Positions 33,615-42,849 of a DNA stretch of 64,000 bases are shown here, in pieces. The stretch lies in contig CAZFBN010000007.1 of NCBI GenBank assembly GCA_964517145.1, forward strand, positions 6,291 to 70,290, read 5' to 3'. Position 1 is the stretch's first letter. Every line of letters starts with the position of its first letter. The notes beneath the pieces are model-generated. The model searched no databases. It was not told the origin of the DNA and saw only the letters and a list, made by a program, of their open reading frames with translations. Made by a program: the position numbers and the translations under genes. The stretch comes from JADJNW01 sp964517145. GTDB taxonomy: Bacteria > Bacteroidota > Bacteroidia > Chitinophagales > Saprospiraceae.

Positions 33615-34826
33615 TTATTGCTTACAAATTTTATTGGCATTCACGGGATTGCAACGTGCGACCCCACCGCCGGGTAATTTGACAACATAACTGGTTTTAT
33701 ATTTATTACCAGGTCGGAAAAAGTCGGTGGAAATGACTTGTGCACCGCTCTCAAACGCAGCATTGGCGCGGGTGTAGTCATTTACTTTTGCTTCGTAAGT
33801 TTCAATATCAGATCGGGTGCGCACTAAATAACCTTGCTGTACATATTTTTGAATATCTTGTTTTCTTACAATCGAATTGTCGAGCAACAGAAATGCGGAG
33901 TGCGGCGCGCCTGGCGTGGAACGCACAAACATCACGCGCCCTTCGAGCGAGGGACGTCCTGCAAAATAAGGCTGCATCGCAGCTTCATTGATGGCGGGCA
34001 GCATCAGGAAAATGAATTTGCCGCGTGCTTTATCGAGCGTGGGCCAGTTATTTGCCAAAACGGCTTCTTCCAGAGTTTTATATTTACCTCTTACATCATC
34101 GGGTGTAATGATTTTTTTACGACCTAAAACGTCCAACACTTCTTTATCTAACGCTGCAAATGCCGTAGAATCAAAGGGTAGCACTTCCGAAGGGTTCGGG
34201 AAAATGGGAATTTTCTGGTCTTTAACTTCTAATAAAATAAAAATGGGAATATGATTAGGGTGCGTTTCCGACCATTCTTTTAATTCGGTCAAGCAAGCTT
34301 TGAGCGTGTTGCAATGCGTACGAAAATCAAAATCAGCCACGTGCAACACTTTAAATCCGGGCTTTTCCAAACCTTCGGTTTTGAACGGTGCCAGATTGGT
34401 AACGCCTTTCGAGCGCATCAGGCGGTACGCGGCGGGGTCGTTGAAGCGATTGCCGGTGGGGTCGTAATACACGTCAATTTCGAGGCTACGCAGCCCTGCG
34501 TCGAGTTGGTTCTTCAATGGTGGATGGTCATACGCCAAGCCTTCGCTCATCAGCACCTCATTGGGGTGATATTCTTCGTAAATGGCTTTTTGATCTGCGG
34601 GCATCATTGGCATCATTTGTCCCATCATGTTTTTAAAAATGGGATCAGCAAATGCCAGAACATTACTATCAACTGGCTGGGCGTAGCTATTATGCGTGCC
34701 GAGCACTTGTAGTTGATTGATTTTTAGCTTTTTAGGGGCGTTTGAAAATTCTTTAGATTTGGTTTGAGCCGAGGCGGATGTTACTAAAAGGAGAATCGCA
34801 ATTAATAAGAAAAATAGGTTTTTCAT
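33615..34826 (-). CDS. Ca2+-dependent phosphoinositide-specific phospholipase C-like protein
   Basis: A 403-residue exported protein (signal peptide about 1-20, TSASAQ) matching the bacterial PI-PLC-C1 group of the PLC-like phosphodiesterase superfamily. INQLQVLGTHNSYAQP carries the first catalytic His, LRSLEIDVYYDP the Ca-binding acidic residues, and KVLHVADFDFRTHC the second His. IPIFILLEVKDQK is a further conserved barrel strand. It probably cleaves phosphodiester bonds in lipids or lipid-linked glycans outside the cytoplasm. It lies 54 bases downstream of the susD gene on the same strand, suggesting a shared nutrient-acquisition role. Confidence 0.85.
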   Translation of the reverse strand: MKNLFFLLIAILLLVTSASAQTKSKEFSNAPKKLKINQLQVLGTHNSYAQPVDSNVLAFADPIFKNMMGQMMPMMPADQKAIYEEYHPNEVLMSEGLAYDHPPLKNQLDAGLRSLEIDVYYDPTGNRFNDPAAYRLMRSKGVTNLAPFKTEGLEKPGFKVLHVADFDFRTHCNTLKACLTELKEWSETHPNHIPIFILLEVKDQKIPIFPNPSEVLPFDSTAFAALDKEVLDVLGRKKIITPDDVRGKYKTLEEAVLANNWPTLDKARGKFIFLMLPAINEAAMQPYFAGRPSLEGRVMFVRSTPGAPHSAFLLLDNSIVRKQDIQKYVQQGYLVRTRSDIETYEAKVNDYTRANAAFESGAQVISTDFFRPGNKYKTSYVVKLPGGGVARCNPVNANKICKQ

Positions 34827-34879
34827 AGGTGTGTGGTGTAGTGATCTGATGACTTAGAGTCACCAGATCACTAAGTGAA

Positions 34880-36259
34880 TTAATACCCTTGATTCTGTGG
34901 GAATCCGGTTGGGTTGTTATAAATCAAAACCTGAGAGTTCGGAATTGGGAAAAGTAACTGAAATGGCTGGATATTCAATCCTATGACCTTCATTGCATCA
35001 ATAGCCTGACCGGTACGCAGCAGGTCGTACCAGCGCCACAATTCCAACGGCAATTCGAGCCTTCTTTCCAGCAAAACGGCGTTGCGGAAAGCAGCTTGGT
35101 TCGCCAAATCCGTAGCCGTGTAAGCCTTTAAGCCAGAGCGCGTGCGTACCGCGTTCAAACTTGTGAAAGCTTCGCCGCTTGCCTGATAGCCTTGCTCGTT
35201 GAGCGCTTCTGCCAGCATGAGTAGCACATCCGCATAGCGCAACACGATAAAATCCTGCCCAAACACATTATTCACCGGCTCTTCGTAGAATTTCACAGCC
35301 GTTTGGTTTTGCGTGCCGGTCACGCGACGCACATCTACCAAGGTTCGGCGGGTGTCCGTCGTATCGTACAATCTGCGGAGAGAAGCTTCTACGAAGTCTC
35401 CAATCTGTGAGCTATAGTAAAAACCATGCGATTCGGCAGCATTGGCTGTTGTAAAACGCACGGCGAACAACACTTCTTTATTGTACTCGTTGTTAAGCGC
35501 AAAAACTTGTGCCACACTTGGTTGCAAAGCAAAATCACCAGACGACACAACTTCGCGTAGGGTTGTCACTGCCTGTGCATACTTTTTCTGCGTCAGATAA
35601 ACCTTGCCTAACAAACCTTTCGCCGCGCCAGATGTAACACGACCGACGTCTGCACCGGTGTATGTTCTGGGCAAATTAGCAGCCGCAGTTGTCAAGTCTG
35701 CTTCAATGGCTGCGTACACTTCTGCAACAGCATTGCGCACGTGCTTGCGAGATGCTTCGGTGCTTTCCGCTTGTAAAACCAGCGGCACTGGACCCCACAA
35801 TTGCACCAGGTGAAAATAGGAAAGTGCACGAATGAAGCGCACTTCGCCATCGGCACGCTTGCGCAGGGTTTCATCCATTGTCACGTTATTAATATTGTCT
35901 AATACAATATTGCAACGATAAATGGTAAGGTACAAACGACGCCAAACACTTTCATAAACCGTATTTTCAGAACCAGCCAGGAAGCGATCAATATTGAAAC
36001 GCAAACCGGAGTTGGCAGAAGGGTCATTGTCGAATACATTGTCAGCGCGGTACTCCGTCAAATCCTGAAAATCCCGCCCTCCATAGTAGCTGCCGCTTTG
36101 CAAAGAAGCATACGCCGCATTTACTCCGTTCAAAATATCGTTCTGCGTTTTATAAAAATCATTTACGTTTGGCTGCGATTCAGGTGTAAGCTCCAGAAAA
36201 CCTTCTTCACAAGAGCTTAATAAGCCAATTAATATGATAAGAAAAATTAAATTCTTCAT
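34880..36259 (-). CDS. SusD/RagB-family outer-membrane lipoprotein
   Basis: A 459-residue surface lipoprotein: lipobox LLSSC (Cys about 17), EEGFLELTPESQPNVNDFYKT, TPR-like helices, and the SusD C-terminal region with RYADVLLMLAEALNEQGY and ERRLELPLELWRWYDLLRTG. It works as the ligand-binding lid on the SusC channel encoded 115 bases upstream. No glycoside hydrolase genes are linked, only a PI-PLC-like gene, so the imported compound need not be a polysaccharide. Confidence 0.93.
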   Translation of the reverse strand: MKNLIFLIILIGLLSSCEEGFLELTPESQPNVNDFYKTQNDILNGVNAAYASLQSGSYYGGRDFQDLTEYRADNVFDNDPSANSGLRFNIDRFLAGSENTVYESVWRRLYLTIYRCNIVLDNINNVTMDETLRKRADGEVRFIRALSYFHLVQLWGPVPLVLQAESTEASRKHVRNAVAEVYAAIEADLTTAAANLPRTYTGADVGRVTSGAAKGLLGKVYLTQKKYAQAVTTLREVVSSGDFALQPSVAQVFALNNEYNKEVLFAVRFTTANAAESHGFYYSSQIGDFVEASLRRLYDTTDTRRTLVDVRRVTGTQNQTAVKFYEEPVNNVFGQDFIVLRYADVLLMLAEALNEQGYQASGEAFTSLNAVRTRSGLKAYTATDLANQAAFRNAVLLERRLELPLELWRWYDLLRTGQAIDAMKVIGLNIQPFQLLFPIPNSQVLIYNNPTGFPQNQGY

Positions 36260-36374
36260 TTTATTTAAATTTGTAAGTAAAATAATGGTGCGCTGCGTTT
36301 TTAGGATGTTATTTTTAGGATTTTAATAGCGTATCATAAACGATCCAAATCATCCTGAAAATCAGTGCCCTATT

Positions 36375-39300
36375 TTAAAAAGAAAGATTCAAACCAAAAG
36401 TATAGGTACGTGCCAGTGGATAAGAAGCATAGTCTTCACCTGGATTCAATGCGCTATCCGGGCGGCTGTTCACCTCGGGGTTGTACCCTAAATAATCTGT
36501 AAAAGTAAATGGGTTTTGTACAGTGGCATATACGCGCAAGTTGCTGATCTTAGCGCGTTGCGTCAAAGTACGAGGCAGCGTATAACCCAAAGTGATGTTG
36601 CGGACACGCGTGTAAGAGCCATCTTCGAGGTGCCAGTTGGAAGTCTGACCATTTGAACCCGTTGCCAAGCGGTTGGCACGGTTGGTTTGACCATCGCCTG
36701 GCTGCGACTCAGAAATCCAGCGATTTAAAGAACCGCGCATCAGGTTCATGTTTCCTTCGATGTTGTAAATATAACGACGCATCAGGTTCAAAATCTCCTG
36801 ACCTTGAGCACCTTGCATAGAAGCGCTGAGGTCAAAACCTTTGTAATCGAGGCTCAGTGTCAAACCGTAGGTATAATCAGGGAAGTAATTGCCCTGAATC
36901 ACCCGGTCTGATGCAAAGTCAATTTTACCATCGCCATTTACGTCAAGATAGCGGAAATCACCCGGACGAGCATTTGCTACACGTGGCACGGCATCCAATT
37001 CTGCCTGATTGTTGAAAACGCCATCATAAACCGGATTGTAATAAGATCCAATCGGTTCGCCTGGCGTCGTGATCCACAGCGTTACCCCCGTACCACCGGC
37101 AGTCAGAATTTGTGGTACACCTGGCGCCAAGCTGATCACCTCATTTTTATTTGTTGCAAAGTTACCACTGATAGACCATCCCAGATCACCGATGCGATCC
37201 TGTAAATTCAAAGTCGCTTCAAAACCACGGTTCTCCACTTCGCCAATGTTGCGCAATTCAGTTGTAAAACCAGAAGTCATCGGCACGGGTACGTTGAGCA
37301 ACAGGTCGGTTGTAGTTGCAACATAATAATCCAATTCCATGTAAATTGCATCATTGAACAAGCCAAAGTCCAGACCTACGTCCACGGAGTTGGTTCTTTC
37401 CCAGCTCAGGTCAGGGTTCGAAGGTGTGCTTGGCGCCAAGCCGCTGTTGACCGTAGAACCACCCAAAACATAATTATCATAAGAAAGCTGCCCGATAGAA
37501 CCGTAGTTGGGAATCTGATAGTTACCGGTGACACCATAGCTGGCGCGGAGTTTCAAATTGCTAATCACCTTATTACCCGCTAAGAATGGTTCGCCGGAAA
37601 TGCGCCAGCCAATCGAAGCGGATGGGAAATAACCCCATTTATTGTTGTCACCAAAGCGAGAAGAACCATCCGCACGAATTGCTGCAGAAATGTAATATTT
37701 ATTGTCATAATTGTACTGTACCCGACCCAGACCGGACAGCAAAGACCACGCTTCTTCAAACGAACTACCGCTGGTAACCTGACCAGCATTCAAGGTTTGC
37801 ACCAAGTCGTTCGGGAAGTTATTAGCATTCACTTCTTTTGAAATAAAATTTTCACGCTGTGCCGAGAAACCGGCAATTGCTGAAATGCTGTGCTTACCAA
37901 TCGTCGTGTTGTAGTTCAACAGATTTTCCACCAGCCAGTTGGAGCTAAAGCGCGAACGCGCCGAACCGATGGCGATAGAAGGACCTTTGCGACCTACCGT
38001 TTCGAGCGTTGTCGGGCGGTAATATTCGCGTTGGAAATCATTTAGATCCGTACCGAAAGACAAACGATAGGTCAGGTTTTTCAAAATGCTATACTCTGCA
38101 TAGGCATTCCCCAACAGACGCAGGTGGTCGAGGTTGTCCTCTACCAATTCTGCAACTGCCACCGGATTCAAAAAATCGGTCATCGCAAAACCCCAAGCAT
38201 TAGCATCAAAATTATACGAACCGTCTTCGTTGAAAACGGGCCAAATCGGCGAGATACTCAAAGCCAAGCCTACCACGGCTTCATCAAACCAAGGACCTTC
38301 ACTGTTTACAATATCATGCTTTGTCAAAGACGGATTGATGTTCAAACCTACTTTCAGTTTGCCAGAGGTCACATCCATGTTGAAACGACCGCTGTACCGC
38401 TTGAAACCAGAGCTGATAAGAATCCCCTGCTGATCCATGTATTCGCCGGAAGCGTAGTACCGGAAGTTTTCCGTACCACCCGAAATCGAAACGGAGTGAT
38501 TTTGAATCGGCGCTTCGCGGAAAATGGCGTCCTGCCAGTCGGTGTTCGTCAAGCCCTGGGTATTGCTCAGGTAAGGTTGTACTTGAGGTGGAATCAAAGC
38601 AGCCGGCTGATTGGGCACATTTTTGGCGCGGGTAGCATTGTCATCCGTATCTTGCCCAGCCGGGAAGCGGTCTTTGTAAGTATTATTCCGACCTTCAAAG
38701 TTGATTTGCGACCATTCGTAAGCATTCAACATATCAATGCGCTTGGAAGTCTCCTGAATACCGTAGTATGCATTGTATGAAATAGTTGGTTTGCCAGACT
38801 TTCCTTTTTTGGTCGTAATCAGCACCACGCCGTTAGAACCCCGTGAACCATAGATTGCTGCCGCCGAAGCGTCTTTCAATACCTGAATGGACTCGATATC
38901 AGTTGGATTTAAAGTAGAAAGCACGTTGATCGGCGTCTCAGAATAGGAGCTACCTGGACGCTGCCCTGTCGCACGGTTGTTGTCATTCGAAATTGGTACA
39001 CCATCAACTACATATAATGGTTCATTGCCAGCTGTAATAGAACCAACCCCCCGAATGCTTACAGATACGCCCGCTCCTGGTGATCCGGAAGGCTGCAACA
39101 CCTGCACCCCTGCCAATTTACCTACCAGTGCTTGATCGAAGCTGTTTACTGGTTGGTCTTTGATATCCCGTGCGCTGAGTGTTGCCACGGCAGTGGTCAG
39201 GTCTTTCTTCTGCTGTTGACCGTAGCCAATCACCACGACTTCGTTCAGTTGCGTAGCATCTTCCGACAGCACCACATCAATGATCGTTCTACCTGCAATG

Positions 39301-39581
39301 TTTACTTCCTGCGTTTGGTAGCCGATATAAGAAAAGATCAGTGCCGTAGCTTCAGCAGGTACATTTACAGAATAATTTCCATCCAGATCAGTGATGGAGC
39401 CTGCGTTGGTGCCTTTTGCCAAAACGTTGACACCTGGCAGCGGATCGCCCGTAGAAGCATCTGTAACAGTACCAGTGATTGTCATTTGTGCCAATGCTTG
39501 CACATTGGACAGGGCAAGAAATGCAAGTAGCAGACAAAAACGAAATACCGCTCTGTCTTGCATGTTTGCGACAAGTTTCAT
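36375..39581 (-). CDS. SusC/RagA-family TonB-linked outer-membrane protein
   Basis: A 1068-residue TonB-dependent transporter. It has a signal peptide (about 1-31), a carboxypeptidase-like domain (TITGTVTDASTGDPLPGVNV), a TonB-box-like region (NEVVVIGYGQQQKKD), a plug (QALVGKLAGVQVLQ, PLYVVDGVPIS, YGSRGSNGVVLITTKKG) and a long beta-barrel ending in LNLSF with terminal Phe. It imports substrate delivered by the SusD protein encoded directly downstream. No STN domain is present, so unlike the receptor at 15586-18258 it is not tied to FecR signalling. Confidence 0.95.
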   Translation of the reverse strand: MKLVANMQDRAVFRFCLLLAFLALSNVQALAQMTITGTVTDASTGDPLPGVNVLAKGTNAGSITDLDGNYSVNVPAEATALIFSYIGYQTQEVNIAGRTIIDVVLSEDATQLNEVVVIGYGQQQKKDLTTAVATLSARDIKDQPVNSFDQALVGKLAGVQVLQPSGSPGAGVSVSIRGVGSITAGNEPLYVVDGVPISNDNNRATGQRPGSSYSETPINVLSTLNPTDIESIQVLKDASAAAIYGSRGSNGVVLITTKKGKSGKPTISYNAYYGIQETSKRIDMLNAYEWSQINFEGRNNTYKDRFPAGQDTDDNATRAKNVPNQPAALIPPQVQPYLSNTQGLTNTDWQDAIFREAPIQNHSVSISGGTENFRYYASGEYMDQQGILISSGFKRYSGRFNMDVTSGKLKVGLNINPSLTKHDIVNSEGPWFDEAVVGLALSISPIWPVFNEDGSYNFDANAWGFAMTDFLNPVAVAELVEDNLDHLRLLGNAYAEYSILKNLTYRLSFGTDLNDFQREYYRPTTLETVGRKGPSIAIGSARSRFSSNWLVENLLNYNTTIGKHSISAIAGFSAQRENFISKEVNANNFPNDLVQTLNAGQVTSGSSFEEAWSLLSGLGRVQYNYDNKYYISAAIRADGSSRFGDNNKWGYFPSASIGWRISGEPFLAGNKVISNLKLRASYGVTGNYQIPNYGSIGQLSYDNYVLGGSTVNSGLAPSTPSNPDLSWERTNSVDVGLDFGLFNDAIYMELDYYVATTTDLLLNVPVPMTSGFTTELRNIGEVENRGFEATLNLQDRIGDLGWSISGNFATNKNEVISLAPGVPQILTAGGTGVTLWITTPGEPIGSYYNPVYDGVFNNQAELDAVPRVANARPGDFRYLDVNGDGKIDFASDRVIQGNYFPDYTYGLTLSLDYKGFDLSASMQGAQGQEILNLMRRYIYNIEGNMNLMRGSLNRWISESQPGDGQTNRANRLATGSNGQTSNWHLEDGSYTRVRNITLGYTLPRTLTQRAKISNLRVYATVQNPFTFTDYLGYNPEVNSRPDSALNPGEDYASYPLARTYTFGLNLSF

Positions 39582-39971
39582 AATTTAGTTGAGTTTAATT
39601 GTTAAAATTAAATCGGAATTTTGCCGGAGTCTTTTGCAAAGGGCTTCGGCTTTTTAATCGCCAAAGATGAGAATGGATTGTAAATTATGTAAGAAGTAAT
39701 AATTAAACGTAAGTTAAAAAGAGACGCCTTTTTTGTATAAAATCGTTGTACCTCCCTCATTTTCAATACAATGATTTAATTAAAAATTAACACGGCTTTT
39801 TATAATATTGACTTTTTTTTAAGAATATTGATCTTCAACTCGGAAGTCAGAAGCCAGAAATCAGATGTCGGATCACATAGAGAACAAAGTGTTATTTTTC
39901 TGGAAAAAGGTCTTCGTTTAACGAAATTGACACCATAAAATTTTTTTAACAAACTAAAACCAAAATTTTTT
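39582..39971. other. intergenic region upstream of susC
   Basis: 390 bases between divergent genes. About 39838-39876 holds the words GAAGTCAGAAGCCAGAAATC and AGATGTCGGAT, related to the 3' end of the GT4 gene at 5312-5352. A promoter for susC is expected near 39600-39650 on the reverse strand, but none fits the consensus well. Confidence 0.5.
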
Positions 39972-40355
39972 ATGAATGCTTCAACCAATGCACTAAACTG
40001 GTTTGAAATTCCAGTCACTGACATCACCCGCGCAAAGAGCTTTTACGAAACGATTTTTGGTATTGAAATGCAACAAGTGGAAATGATGGGTATGCACATG
40101 GCAATGTTTCCGACTGATGGGATGAGCGGCAAAGTAGGTGGCGGACTCGTGCAAAGCGAGATGCACGTGCCAAGTACGGATGGCGCTGTTATTTATTTGA
40201 ATGGCAATCCTGATTTGACTGCTGTACTCGAAAAAATTGAATCCGCAGGCGGCCAAGTGGTAATGCCTAAAACGCACATTGACGAAGAAACCGGTTACAT
40301 GGCGTTTTTCATGGACACGGAAGGCAACAAGGTAGGCTTGCACTCCAACGCTTAA
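39972..40355 (+). CDS. VOC superfamily (glyoxalase/bleomycin-resistance-like) protein
   Basis: A 127-residue single-chain VOC protein with two beta-alpha-beta-beta-beta modules: ALNWFEIPVTDITRAKSFYETI at the start and AVLEKIESAGGQVVMPKTHI, GYMAFFMDTEGNKVGLHS at the end. The possible metal ligands are partly conserved (terminal Glu in DTEGN and nearby His). Substrate unknown; this subgroup is common in Bacteroidota and often called a glyoxalase-like enzyme or lactoylglutathione lyase-related protein without proof. A hairpin with T-run follows. Confidence 0.88.
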   Translation: MNASTNALNWFEIPVTDITRAKSFYETIFGIEMQQVEMMGMHMAMFPTDGMSGKVGGGLVQSEMHVPSTDGAVIYLNGNPDLTAVLEKIESAGGQVVMPKTHIDEETGYMAFFMDTEGNKVGLHSNA

Positions 40356-40388
40356 GCATTTTTTTAAACAAACGAAAAACGACAAAAG

Positions 40389-40423
40389 AGACCGTGCGAT
40401 TGGAAAACCGTGCGGTCTTTTTT
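40389..40423 (+). terminator. intrinsic terminator after the VOC gene
   Basis: AGACCG (40389-40394) pairs with CGGTCT (40413-40418) and is followed at once by a run of T. This separates the VOC gene from the carboxyltransferase gene starting at 40469. Confidence 0.65.
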
Positions 40424-40468
40424 ATTTTGTGCCGACTCAAATCGTACCTATCATAACTCGAACCGACT

Positions 40469-42103
40469 ATGACCAAAATCAACGTAGAACGCAGCAAAAA
40501 TGAAGATGCCATGAAGCTGCTGCTCGCCCGCATGAATTACCGCCTGGAACGCATCAAACAAGGCGGCGGGCAAAAGAAAATTGACAAGGAGCACGAACAA
40601 GGTAAAATGACCGCGCGTGAACGGGTGGCTTACCTCATTGATGAAGATTCCACTTTTTTGGAAATTGGCGCTTTCGCTGGGTTTGAAATGTATGAAGAGC
40701 ATGGCGGCTGCCCGGCGGCGGGTGTGATCGTTGGCATTGGGCGCGTACGCGGTCGGCAGTGCGTGATCGTAGCCAATGATGCGACGGTAAAAGCAGGCGC
40801 GTGGTTTCCCATCACCGGTAAAAAGAATTTGCGAGCGCAAGAAATCGCGATGGAAAATCGCATTCCCATCATTTATTTGGTGGATAGCGCGGGGGTTTTC
40901 TTACCGATGCAGGATGAAATTTTCCCCGATAAAGAACATTTTGGGCGTATTTTTAGAAACAATGCCAAGATGTCTAGCATGGGCATCCCGCAGATTGCAG
41001 CCATTATGGGCAGTTGCGTAGCGGGCGGCGCGTACTTGCCGATTATGAGTGATGAGGCCTTGATCGTCGAAGGCACGGGTTCAATTTTCCTTGCCGGACC
41101 TTATTTGGTCAAAGCTGCCATTGGCGAAGCCGTTGATAAAGAGACCCTTGGTGGCGCTACGACGCAGTCTGAAATTTCGGGCGTGACCGATTACAAAATG
41201 CCCAACGACCAGACTTGTCTGAATACGATTAAGGATTTGATTGACAAAATCGGGCATTTTGACAAAGCAGGTTTTGATCGCATCGAATCGAAAGCCCCCC
41301 ATTTTGACTCAGAAGAACTGTTGGGCATCATGCCAGAAGAATCTTCGCGCCCTTATAACACCGTAGAATTATTGAAACGCCTCGTCGATGATTCGGAACT
41401 CACTTTTTACAAAAAAGACTACGGCAGAACGATCATTTGTGCGTATGCGCGCATTGACGGCTGGTCAGTGGGCATCGTTGTGAATAATCGCGAGGTCGTG
41501 AAAAACGCGAAGGGTGAAATGCAATTTGGCGGTGTTATCTATTCTGATTCAGCTGATAAAGCCACGCGTTTTATATTAAATTGCAATCAAAAGAAAATCC
41601 CGCTGGTTTTTCTGCACGATGTAACGGGATTCATGGTTGGCTCGCGCTCGGAGCATGGCGGCATTATCAAAGACGGTGCGAAAATGGTGAATGCAGTTGC
41701 CAATTCTACTGTTCCGAAATTTAGCATTGTCATTGGCAATTCTTACGGAGCCGGTAATTACGCCATGTGCGGCAAAGCCTACGATCCGCGCCTCATTGTC
41801 GCTTGGCCCACTGCCAAAATCGCCGTGATGGGTGGCGCACAAGCTGCTAAAACTTTATTGCAAATACAAGTCTCCGGTTTAAAAGCCAAAGGACAAGTGA
41901 TTGATCCTGAGGAAGAAAAGCGATTATTACAAGAAATTACCGACCGCTACGACAACCAAACCACGCCTTACTACGCTGCCGCCCGCCTTTGGGTGGACGC
42001 CATCATTGACCCACGCGAAACGCGCCGCTGGATTTCGGAAGGTATTGAAATGGCAAATAATGCGCCGGTGGAACGATTTAATGTGGGAGTGATACAGACG
42101 TAA
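40469..42103 (+). CDS. acyl-CoA carboxylase, carboxyltransferase (beta) subunit
   Basis: A 544-residue biotin-dependent carboxyltransferase. The N half has RERVAYLIDEDSTFLEIG, NDATVKAGAWFPITGKKNL, YLVDSAGVFLPMQ and IAAIMGSCVAGGAYLPIMSDE. The C half has FLHDVTGFMVGSRSEHGGII, NSYGAGNYAMCGKAY and AWPTAKIAVMGGAQAA. The DSAG...FPDKEHFGRIF region and GAYLP..SDE are closest in layout to methylcrotonyl-CoA carboxylase beta, rather than propionyl-CoA carboxylase. No alpha subunit (biotin carboxylase / BCCP) gene is adjacent, so the substrate remains open. Confidence 0.88.
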   Translation: MTKINVERSKNEDAMKLLLARMNYRLERIKQGGGQKKIDKEHEQGKMTARERVAYLIDEDSTFLEIGAFAGFEMYEEHGGCPAAGVIVGIGRVRGRQCVIVANDATVKAGAWFPITGKKNLRAQEIAMENRIPIIYLVDSAGVFLPMQDEIFPDKEHFGRIFRNNAKMSSMGIPQIAAIMGSCVAGGAYLPIMSDEALIVEGTGSIFLAGPYLVKAAIGEAVDKETLGGATTQSEISGVTDYKMPNDQTCLNTIKDLIDKIGHFDKAGFDRIESKAPHFDSEELLGIMPEESSRPYNTVELLKRLVDDSELTFYKKDYGRTIICAYARIDGWSVGIVVNNREVVKNAKGEMQFGGVIYSDSADKATRFILNCNQKKIPLVFLHDVTGFMVGSRSEHGGIIKDGAKMVNAVANSTVPKFSIVIGNSYGAGNYAMCGKAYDPRLIVAWPTAKIAVMGGAQAAKTLLQIQVSGLKAKGQVIDPEEEKRLLQEITDRYDNQTTPYYAAARLWVDAIIDPRETRRWISEGIEMANNAPVERFNVGVIQT

Positions 42104-42225
42104 ATTCTTTATTTCTCATTTGATATTTATTATTTAATGATTGTTGAATTGTAATAATACTTAGAATTGACAAATGAAAATACCGTATTTTTTTTATATT
42201 CCCAATATTAATTACAGGGAAGTTA

Positions 42226-42300
42226 TTTAAAATTAAAGATTTTATTTAATATATAAACTAACTGGTGTCGTTGATAAAGCATCTAATTTCGCCCCGAAGG
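42226..42300 (+). repeat. ~75-bp dispersed repeat, copy A
   Basis: It matches the reverse complement of 63734-63811 with few differences over about 70 bases. Shared blocks are TTTAAAATTAAAGAT, AATATATAAACTAACTGGT and TTGATAAAGCATCTAATTTC, then CGAAGG. Beyond CGAAGG the two copies diverge. Confidence 0.85.
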
Positions 42301-42344
42301 CGCCCCCGAAGGGATTCCTTTGGATGCACGCACAGTGGGCGCCT
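42298..42344. other. nested hairpins
   Basis: AGGCGCCC (42298-42305) pairs with GGGCGCCT (42337-42344), and within the loop CCGAAGG can pair with CCTTTGG (one G-T). It directly abuts dispersed repeat copy A and may be part of the same mobile unit. Confidence 0.5.
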
Positions 42345-42392
42345 CCGCGAGAGATAACATTGATTTAGGCATCAACGCAATTTTTTAAAACA

Positions 42393-42755
42393 ATGAAAAT
42401 CAGTCATTTATTACTTGGCACATTGGCTGCTGTAATGGCTGCCATTATCAAAAAATGGGTTCGTCCGGCAGTTGTTGCGCGTGGAATAGAGGATGTTGGA
42501 TTATCGGATTATAGTCCAAGTTTTTTATATGTTTTTGGCTTACTTTTGTTTCTAACAGCTTTTAAAGCCTTGGAACGGTACAATCGCTACCTCCTTATTG
42601 GGGGTTTTTTAGGTGCTGTTCTTTACGAAATATTACAAATTGTATTCTTTCCAGCGCGTACATTTGATTGGGGCGATCTCATTGCCACTTTGCTGGGCGC
42701 TGCATGTAGTTATGCTGTTATTTTAACACTTCAAAACGGCATGAAAATCAGCTAA
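42393..42755 (+). CDS. small integral membrane protein, VanZ-like
   Basis: A 120-residue protein with four hydrophobic segments (about 4-22, 47-62, 69-84, 98-115). YNRYLLIGGFLGAVLYEILQ (split by the second helix) followed by FFPARTFDWGDLIATLLGA resembles the E..Q.....R.FDW.D..A...G pattern of VanZ-like proteins. No activity is known for short members. It is followed by the regulated sulfur operon and is probably not part of it. Confidence 0.6.
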   Translation: MKISHLLLGTLAAVMAAIIKKWVRPAVVARGIEDVGLSDYSPSFLYVFGLLLFLTAFKALERYNRYLLIGGFLGAVLYEILQIVFFPARTFDWGDLIATLLGAACSYAVILTLQNGMKIS

Positions 42756-42759
42756 ATAG

Positions 42760-42773
42760 TTGATAAATATCAC
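42760..42773. promoter_or_regulatory. Crp/Fnr-type dyad, distal
   Basis: TTGATAAATATCAC matches the FNR-type dyad TTGAT-N4-ATCAA at nine of ten positions. Its centre is 23 bases upstream of the centre of the next dyad, about two helical turns, so both would face the same side of the DNA. Confidence 0.55.
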
Positions 42774-42781
42774 CTTACTCC

Positions 42782-42797
42782 TGTGATATAGATCACA
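42782..42797. promoter_or_regulatory. Crp/Fnr-type dyad, proximal
   Basis: TGTGATATAGATCACA is a perfect palindromic Crp-type site, TGTGA-N6-TCACA. It lies about 40 bases upstream of the start point expected from the -7-like element at 42819-42826, the position used by class II activation, where the regulator replaces a -33 contact. The regulator could be the Crp/Fnr protein encoded at 13516-14196, but any family member might bind. Confidence 0.65.
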
Positions 42798-42818
42798 TTT
42801 ACCGGCTTGTTTCCTGGC

Positions 42819-42826
42819 GATCTTTG
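42819..42826 (+). promoter_or_regulatory. -7-like element of the sulfur operon
   Basis: GATCTTTG differs from the TAnnTTTG consensus only at its first base and has no -33 TTG at the normal distance. A weak core promoter of this kind behind a dyad centred near -40 fits an activator-dependent promoter. The ATG of the first operon gene is at 42850. Confidence 0.45.
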
Positions 42827-42849
42827 TATCAAACAAAAAACAGGCGAAC

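Larger units (their letters stand above)
42104..42392. other. intergenic region with dispersed repeat and hairpins
   Basis: 289 bases. It contains the repeat at 42226-42300, the nested hairpins at 42298-42344 and a TTGAT...ATCAA mini-palindrome at about 42360-42374. No open frame. Confidence 0.55.
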
